Shown: piece after piece, positions 1-7,800 of the stretch
Layout of the letters: each line of letters starts with the position of its first letter
Position numbering within the stretch: position 1 is the stretch's first letter
Assembly (NCBI GenBank): GCA_003024985.2
Contig: PXIH01S0001360.1
Length of the DNA stretch: 12,267 bases
Reading direction: 5' to 3' (one strand)
DNA from: Euperipatoides rowelli
Taxonomy: Eukaryota; Onychophora; Udeonychophora; Euonychophora; Peripatopsidae
Made by a program: the position numbers and the translations under genes
The notes under the pieces: generated by a model
Told to the model about the DNA's origin: nothing
Seen by the model: only the letters and a program-made list of their open reading frames with translations
Database searches by the model: none

Positions 1-1364
1 TAAAAATAATACGATTTAAATTAAGTTAAAATGAGCATTGATAATACACTTTAAGACAATGTGAATGGGTAGCATAACACCCTTGTCAATTGGACTGTTC
101 CATGCAGTTTAAAAATCTTGATAATTCACTATTATTATATACTGTAAGTGTAGTTTTATATAAAAACATATTTTGCATCAAACTATAATTTTACAATAAT
201 CTTATTACCTTGTTACTTAAATTTATACAAGAAGAATATCTTTTAATCCCATGCACTAATATAAAACCACACCATGTTATCCAGTGTCTATCATCCACGT
301 TCACTCTACTGTACAACTATAATCCCGTACAAAAACTTGTTTCCTCATGTGAATACAAATACATACGATTCCTGACCTCTAGCGATAAATGCAGGCAACC
401 ATAATAAAACACAGTTACATAGTAATCAACACTAGACTGTCAAGCAGTAGCACTAACATATGAATTAATGTAAAAATAAAATTAAAATCAATACACAAAA
501 TCATATCAATTATGATTTTGTAGTAAAATGACATATCATCATCATATTGAGATGTGCACAAATTAAAACCTCCTCTCTCTCGGGTAATAGATGGTGAGAG
601 AAGCCCCCTCATCCAACGTGACATATAAATTTAATATTTAAAACTGCATCTCAAATGTCACTTATGTTGCAAGAAAATTGTCATGGATGGAAACACACAT
701 TAAGTGCACATATTCAAAATTTAATTAGGCTATGATGTAACATTTCTTATATGTGATCAATCTAATGGTAAAACCAAAAATTTCTTATGGTTTTGGAGAA
801 AACTGACATAAAAAGGTAGATGTCACTGTGTGCACCTGTTCTGCAGATGTAATGTCTCCAGATCATAATCAGTCTATTAGTGAAAAGCTTCTTATTTTCA
901 TTTAAAATAATAAAAAAAGTCATGCACCGGCTGATGAGCACAATACAAGTGTGCAAGCACATAAAAAATTTAATTATGAATATAACATCTTCTGATCAAA
1001 ATCAATCTAATAGTGAAAACTGCATTTTAATATCCATTAAGTAAATTTACACTGAATAGTGAGTGAACACTGTGAACATGCAAAATGTAATTATGGATAT
1101 AACGTCTCCTGATCATAATTATGTCTTATGTGACACTCAAGGTTGATTACACACCTTTAAAATTTACAGAGGAATGAAAAAAAAACATGGTGGGAAAATG
1201 TTAACGAGCTTGGTACACATATTCTTGTAGGTTAGGATTATATTCATTGGTATTTTTTTTTTTTTTTTTAAAAAAAATATCTATCATAATTATTTTTTAA
1301 AACACAAAATTAAAAAAAAAAACTTACTAAAATTTACACATTTAAATTAAGTGTTTACACTTAC
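1..1364. other. Intron or downstream flank of the LRRK gene; no coding sequence seen
   Basis: The stretch lies beyond the donor of exon d, so it should be the beginning of the next LRRK intron. It is very AT-rich. Short open frames on both strands (for example about 210-404 plus and 415-624 minus) have no recognisable domain and no splice context, and I treat them as chance. A tandem array occupies about 700-1135. At 1252-1278 a T-run is followed directly by an A-run. A short Ser/Arg-rich GC island around 570-625 is not recognised. Confidence 0.6.
700..1135. repeat. Diverged tandem array, about 4 units of 106-133 bp
   Basis: Four copies share a core of the form AATTATG-ATATAACATCT, then CTGATCA, then ATCAATCTAATAGTGAAAA. 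The GATCA anchor falls at 755, 861, 994 and 1111, giving spacings of 106, 133 and 117. Upstream of each core there is a loosely conserved GTGCA-rich segment. The copies are clearly diverged, so the array is old. I recognise no transposon family. It could be a minisatellite or the internal repeats of a decayed element. Confidence 0.6.
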
Positions 1365-1808
1365 CTCAACTTGTTTTTTTTTATAGGAACCAGAGCCCTC
1401 TAATCTAAGTTGCTCAAGAAGAGATGTTTTACCAATACCTTGAATTCCAACGATCATAAGTTTCATCCGGGCATACGGTTTGGCATCTTCTAAAATAGAC
1501 TTAAGATAGCCAATGATGTCCATAGTTTTATATTTCTTACTCTCAATCATACTCTTCAACGGTTCATTCAGATGGCACCCTCTGGTGTTAAGATTCCACA
1601 ACTTAGTAAGCAGACCCATCTCTGGAGGTAACTGGGCAATCTCATGGTTGCCGCTAACGTTGAGCACAGAGAGATTATGCAGCTCTTTAATTTTGGAAGG
1701 AATTTCCTTCACTTTATTATTACTAATATCCAACATAGATAAATTTGGCCAAAGAACACGAGTGCGATTCGAAGTATTAATGGGAGAATTTGGGGGCTGA
1801 CATGGTTC
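1365..1808 (-). CDS. LRRK exon d: last LRRs and start of Roc GTPase domain (P-loop)
   Basis: This exon is 444 bp (148 codons, phase 0 at both ends), with acceptor GCTTTCCAG|GAACCA and donor GTTGAG|GTAAGT. Codons 1-20 are a Pro/Asn-rich linker. LRRs follow: NLSMLDISNNKVKEIPSKI, NLSVLNVSGNHEIAQLPPEM and a degenerate KLWNLNTRGCHLNEPL. The segment YARMKLMIVG leads into the P-loop GIQGIGKT (1448-1425), which keeps the GxxxxGK[ST] Lys and Thr that bind nucleotide phosphates and Mg2+. The segment before it (MDIIGYLKSILEDAKPYARM) resembles the helix that precedes Roc in LRRK proteins. The remaining Roc motifs (switch regions, TKxD) must lie in later exons, left of this window. Roc binds GTP/GDP and regulates the kinase in characterised LRRK proteins. 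For this copy the role is inferred. Confidence 0.92.
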
Positions 1809-4800
1809 CTGGAAAGCAATGATATACCTATTAATGAAGAAGCAGGTTACAGACAACAGCAGCAAAAAAATTTTAAATTCTAATTTTTTAAAAAATTAAT
1901 TACTAAAAACTTAAATGGATCTACTGTATATTGAATAAGCATTGTATTTTAAAATTTGGAAATAGAAGAAAAAAAAGAAAGATAATTATTTAATTCGATT
2001 GATTTTGGTAATGCTGGGTCAAATGAAATCAATGCTTTGACTGATTTTATTTGACCCTACATTACCAAAATCAGTCAAAGGAATATGTAAAAGATGTTTT
2101 GATGGTGCAAATAAAAGCTTCTTAAAAAAAAAAAAAAAAAGTTTAATTTTAGTCTAAACTGTAATTACTTGTTAAATTTGTAATTACGGTACTNTACTTA
2201 TCTACTGTAATATTGAATTTATATACAGTAATTTGACATCTAATTTTTAATTGTTTAATTTTATTTAATTACTTAAAATCAAATTTTCAGATGCGTTAAT
2301 TTGCTATACTTTACTGTTTAATTAGCTTAGTTTTTTATTAAACTTCTTATTTTAAATTATTGGTTTAAGTTTTTAAAATTACTTTAATTTGCAATTGCTT
2401 TCATTTGTAACCAGTTTAGTCAAGTTTAATCTAATTTGTGATACTTTAGTCTAATTTTCAATTACTTTAATCTAATTAGTCATTGATCTTAACTAGTTCA
2501 TATCAGAATTAAATGCAAGAAAATCATAATTATTTAGGAATATAGACAGATTATCCCATCCATCACAGACAATAGCACATTGTAAAAAAAAAAAATCCCT
2601 AAAATCGGGTAAAAAATGTTATTTCCAAGTGCAAGGCACTGATGGAAATGTTGCATTTGCACTCATGAAAAGTATAACTGATTGAACTGTTGGCATGTCC
2701 CATAATTTTTTAGCGTATTTTCGAAAGTTCCGGTAAAATAAAACAAATTCACAAAGAATGAAAAGGGAGGAGCGCAATAACCTGTCGGCTCCATGCCAGG
2801 AGAGGAGACCTTAGATTGTTGCTCCAAGCTTGGAGAACATTGAGATGTCTCCTCAGGGTCAGGAGAAGAGTATTTGGTTGTCCGTCCATGTCAATATTTG
2901 TATGTTAGTGAAATGCAGAAATGCTGCATACAATGCAAATTACAAACCATGGAAGTACTTACGTTTTGGATCATAGGAATAAACTAACAAAAATTATGAC
3001 ATGCACATATATCCACAGGTTAACTAAACTCACTAATTACCTTGTTGACAGTATGAAACCCTGCCTCTAAATTCTCCTCATCATCATCCCAAATGACAAC
3101 AATGCGGTCTAATTGATTATCATTTAGCATCAGTGTTCTCAGATTTTCCATTCGCCAGTGACGAAGATGGGGACAAAATGACTGATTACAATTTTGTGAC
3201 GAGGTTGACGACAATGAGGAAGACCGACTAGTGCGAGAAAATGATCCACCAGGTTTTCTCACTTTAGAAAAAAAAATAACAATTGCCATCAAACAATGAA
3301 TAATTGTAGTGTACGTCAACTGAATTACTAACAAAAGATTTCATTAAATAAATAAAAAGAAATTGAATATCATTAGTGAAAACTAAAAAAAAAAAAACTG
3401 TTTCAACTTGAAATGACATTTGAATACAGAATCTAAAAAATATTAAAAAAAAATTATATTTGAAGCAATTTCAAAAAAATCCAATATCAGTTCTATCTTT
3501 AAAAAACAAAGAGCCCCCTACATATTTTAAACTAAATTATTTTGAATTTTCAAACTCCCCCCCCCATAATATTTAATAATAAAGACTAGTTACCTAATTG
3601 AAGCAATAAATCAGTCATTCTATTGTTGCAATGACAATTAGACCCGTTCATTATCGTAGTAATATTTTTATAGACTTTTCTGCATTGATTCGTTGGTAGT
3701 GCAATTTCCATCCCTCCCCTCCCATCATAGGATATTTTTGTATTAAATCATGCACATAATAAGCGATTCATAACATTTAAGTGCATCAATTAGACTATTG
3801 TGCTAAAGCAAATAGCAGAGTTAAAGATTTTTTTTTCTCAGGGTCAGAGATTAAAAAAATTCCTTACATTATATAGTATGTTAAAAAAATCAATCGATAA
3901 AAAATGATAATACAGTTGATAAATTGTAGTAATAAAAAAAAAAGAGCTACATTATTTTACAATTAAAGTTTATGACTTATTTCAAGCATTAAACTGGTCG
4001 AAAATAAATGAAAATTAACATGGCGCATGTACACAGCCCTCTTAAATTTATGAAATGAAATAAAATGCAATCATAGGATATTTTTGTAATCGGGAAAATA
4101 ATTTTCTGAAAATTGATCAGGCAAATAAACCATTCAGAGAAAGTGAAGTCGTTTTGAGAATTATCAATCAGGAAAATTATCATTAGTGATTTTTGGTTAA
4201 GAGTACAGTAATCCTCCTTTATATGAAAGTTTGATATACAAATTTTCATCTTAACGAACCATGGTAATTTGCACTGATTTTTTTCAATATTCGATTCCCC
4301 TTTCGCCATAATGAACAAAATGTTTCTATAGCAGGCAACAGAGTACAGTACTTGAACGTTTTTATCATTTACTTCAAAGATTTTTTAAAAACAATTTGAT
4401 ATTAAAACAATCTAGAAAAAAACCCCACAAGTAATACTGTACAAACATATTAAAATTAATACAGATTAGAATTCAATTGAGTAATTTTTATAATTTTACT
4501 ACAGTATTATTAATAATGCCACATTTCGTTCATTACCTTTGGAAAAAAAAAGTGTATTTTGTTTTATGTTTCTAGATTGATTAACTTACAACAAGCCAAA
4601 TTGGAAAAAAATGAAGCCAAAAAGATTAAGAAAATCTTTGCCTTTGAGTTTAAAACTGGATGTGATTAAGTGAGAAAAATACAGGATTTGATGACGTAGA
4701 TGAAGATGACATTCAAGATGTGTTGCAGTCGCTCAGTGAAACGAGCACCTAGAGTCCCAATATTGGAGGCTGGAGGGGAGACGGATGTATCACCTACTTT

Positions 4801-7800
4801 ATTTCTTGACACAAAGAATTTGAAAGTGATTTTGGCAGCAACTAATCATCTTACTTTACTTTTGGAGGGAAATTATCCAAATTTTGAGAGAAGTTTAAAA
4901 GCCAAAATATGATTAATCAAGCGATTCACTGCTATCTGATCTTTACGACGTCAAACTTCGTGAAGCTAAATAATTTAGCATTCTCTCATTTTTTCAGCCT
5001 GCTACTTCATAAAATTATTTTTTATTTTTTTACTTTAAATACTGACAGTATACATTTAATCACAATTTCATACATAACAAAAGATACAATGAGATAAATA
5101 AATAAATACACAACAGAAAGATACATTACATAGGAATTTCATTTTAACAGCAAATTTATAATATAAGCAGCACTCTTGAATCTATCTCAGAGCTTCTATT
5201 GTTAAATTTTTTCTACAATAAAAGAGCAGTATTGTACAATACTTTTATATATTTCTTTGATATTCCACATCACATTATACTGCATCTTTATTGTCTTTCT
5301 ATTTCTTTTAAATGGGTTGATTTTTGATGTCTGAGAAACAATTATTTTTCCCATTTAAATTAATGGAAATAGGCTTTTCTTTATACAAATTTTCACCTTA
5401 CGAATGGTTTTTGAGGAACAAATTAGGTTCATATAATGAGGGATTAGTGATTACTCATTTGACTTTTATTAATTCACTGTATTTTGTTCATATTCGATGT
5501 ATTCTTTCCACAAAAATGAATGTAAAATTCATTAGGATTGCAGATGCTTAAAAACAAAAACTATCACTACCATACACAATCATCACAAATATAACCACTC
5601 AGTTTTTGCACAACAATTTCCAAATTATCACTAATCTGTCATCTTAGATATTGGTAATCATTCAGTTTGTACATAACAATTTCAAAACTATCACTACACA
5701 GTCATCTCAGATATTGTAATCTGAAATGATGACGTAGTAATTTAGTATAGTGATGGTGTAGTGATAAATTACATAATTTTAATCCCTTTAATAAATCCAC
5801 AGTGGAAGCAAAGATAACTTTTTATTGTCCATCATTTTGAAAACCAATTGTTACGAAGCAACCCACCTCTTGAGCAGGGGTACAAAGTTTGAAATGAAAC
5901 AAATGAACTGAACTAAATTTTCTAATGGCGAACGGCCTTGTTCAGTTCATGCGCTTAACGTTTTCCATTCAAATGATAATAAATCGACATTATAAAAATT
6001 TCTCTTCCACTCCATTGTCGATTAACATTTTTTTTTCTATAAAATTTAACAATCATTGTTTCATTGTTAGCCTCAAAAATGCTTCAAATTAGTAAAATTT
6101 ATGTTCAAAAGGAATAAAATATATTTGTTTTTAATCGTACCTAACAATTTAAAAAAAAAAAGAACTAAAATTAAAATCAGGAGATTTAGAAGAATGCAAT
6201 CATGTAAAAAAATTTTGATTATAACAAACCCATATATTAAAATAATCCTATATACAGTACTAATTGGAATAGTGTGTTCCGAAGCCAGTACACAGCGCCA
6301 TCTAACGGGCTTATTTAAAACTTTTTTTTTCTTTCTCTTAGATCACTGCGATACTGTATATATTAAAAAAAAGGTTTAATGGGCTTAAAAGATTTGCGTG
6401 GGAACTATTTTTAGAAACTAAGTGGTCTTTTCTCTTACATAAAAAGGGCTTAAACAAAAAAATGGTTGATGCCCGTGTAACGGGCTTATTTGCTAGTTGG
6501 AGTAGAAAAGGTTAATGATGTACAAAAAAATAATGAATTCAAATAATTAAAAAAGTTAGCTATTGACAGACACACATATTATGTTTTGGGGAATAACTAC
6601 AATAAACATCACAATATAGTAGATTAGCTTTCACCCACCATTACCTGATTACTAACCCTCATAATGTACTGTATATGATGAACAGTTCTCCTTCCCAAAA
6701 TTCTACAATTCTATTTGTATAAGATCAGAAAAAGTTCCCTAGGTTCAATTAATTAAAATTTTATTTAAAAAAAATGGCAAGTCAATGCTATCATATATTT
6801 ACTTTTGATATACAGTACCTATCATATTATAAAAATTGGAACTAAATTAGTATTTAGTGGTACAGTTATTAACATAAATTATATTTATAATTTAATAATA
6901 AATACTGTAGATGTACTTACATGGTAAAAGTGGGGTGAGAGGGCGAGCCCTGCTAGCATTGCTTTCTGCATTCGGACTGTAGCAAGTTGTTAAATTATTA
7001 TCTACCTTAATTTCTAGTGAAGGTTTGGGTAGAGTGGGCCAAAATTGCAGCTTATTGTGGGAAAGATCAAGCTGCTTTAGACTGCTTGGCAAATTGTTAA
7101 GGGCTCCCATGTGTGAGATAATATTGTGGGCAAGATTTAGGCGAGTTAAACAAGGGGCCAGACATGGTAACCCTAAAGGAATGGCAGAAAAGGAATTGTT
7201 GGAAAGATTCAAGGAGGCAAGTTGGGACTTTGCATCACGTGAAATCTCTTCGTCGTCTAAAGCACCTTCATTAACAGTCAGGTGATTGCACCACAGATTT
7301 TCATGATGAAGCTCGTTCATTTTAATGCAAGGTTTATTTTCAGAATCTGTGCCATTGTTACAGTCACTATCGACACAAGTATTTGAGTTCAAACTGTCAT
7401 TGTCGTGATAGCTGCTATTGTCATCAGATATTCCTAAGTTTGAACCTGAGTAATCTCCTTGTACAGGATCAGGACTTTTGAGCATTTCATTACTACTATC
7501 ACGTAAGCTTGATGGAAATTCAAAAGACCGAGTGAGTGGCTTTATAGGTAACTCTTTGAGCAAATTCAAAGAAAGGTTAAGCTCTAATAGTTTAGGAGCA
7601 GTCCACATTTTGAAGGGCATGGTTTGTAAAATATTGTTAGATAAATCCAAATGTAGAAGAGAAGGGAAATCAAATAAAGCATCAGGAATATAATCAAGCC
7701 GGTTGTACTCCAAATGAATTTCTTCCAGTACTGGACAACACCACCGGGGTTTTGGAGAAATTGGTGTGGAAGGAGTGGAATCACTGGGTAATCCAAGCCG

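Larger units (their letters stand above)
1809..3040 (-). other. LRRK intron between exons c and d (1232 bp)
   Basis: The intron is bounded by donor GTAATT at 3040 and acceptor TTTCCAG at 1809. It contains a long foldback (1998-2080), an AT-rich degenerate repeat zone (about 2140-2490), one ambiguous base (N at 2194) and a GC-richer block at about 2760-2895. An open frame of 75 codons without a good start runs on the minus strand at 2890-2663. Its beginning reads as Ser/Pro-rich coding-like sequence, but splice phases do not allow it as an extra LRRK exon. Confidence 0.75.
3262..6920 (-). other. LRRK intron between exons b and c (3659 bp), rich in mobile-element remnants
   Basis: The intron is bounded by donor GTAAGT at 6920 and acceptor CTAAAG at 3262. 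From high to low coordinates it contains a Helitron-like 3' end (to 6496), an 11 bp inverted repeat at 5903-5950, a 63-64 bp tandem repeat (5560-5721), a Tigger/pogo-like element (4206-5449) and a 19 bp direct repeat pair (3724, 4070). The open frames seen at 3989-4318 (minus), 5324-5551 (plus) and 6101-6379 (plus) have no recognisable protein features and are not annotated as genes. The stretches 3340-3720 and 6500-6900 show nothing beyond A/T-rich simple sequence and one C-run near 3557. Confidence 0.75.

Noticed and set aside
415-962. Minus-strand open frames of 66-69 codons
   Set aside because: The sequences are Ile/Phe/Leu-rich as expected from AT-rich DNA, and one lies in the tandem array. 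They show no motif.
1513-1800. Plus-strand open frame of 95 codons
   Set aside because: It lies antisense to LRRK exon d. Its length follows from the LRR codons on the other strand, and it has no features of its own.
3989-4318. Minus-strand 109-codon open frame
   Set aside because: It has no domain or compositional sign of coding, it overlaps the left end of the Tigger-like element, and it has no splice context.
5324-5551. Plus-strand 75-codon open frame
   Set aside because: It crosses the right terminal region of the Tigger-like element and continues into flanking DNA, so it is a chance frame.
6101-6379. Plus-strand 92-codon Lys/Ile-rich open frame
   Set aside because: It is A-rich low-complexity DNA and runs into the Helitron-like region. 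No protein family is recognisable.
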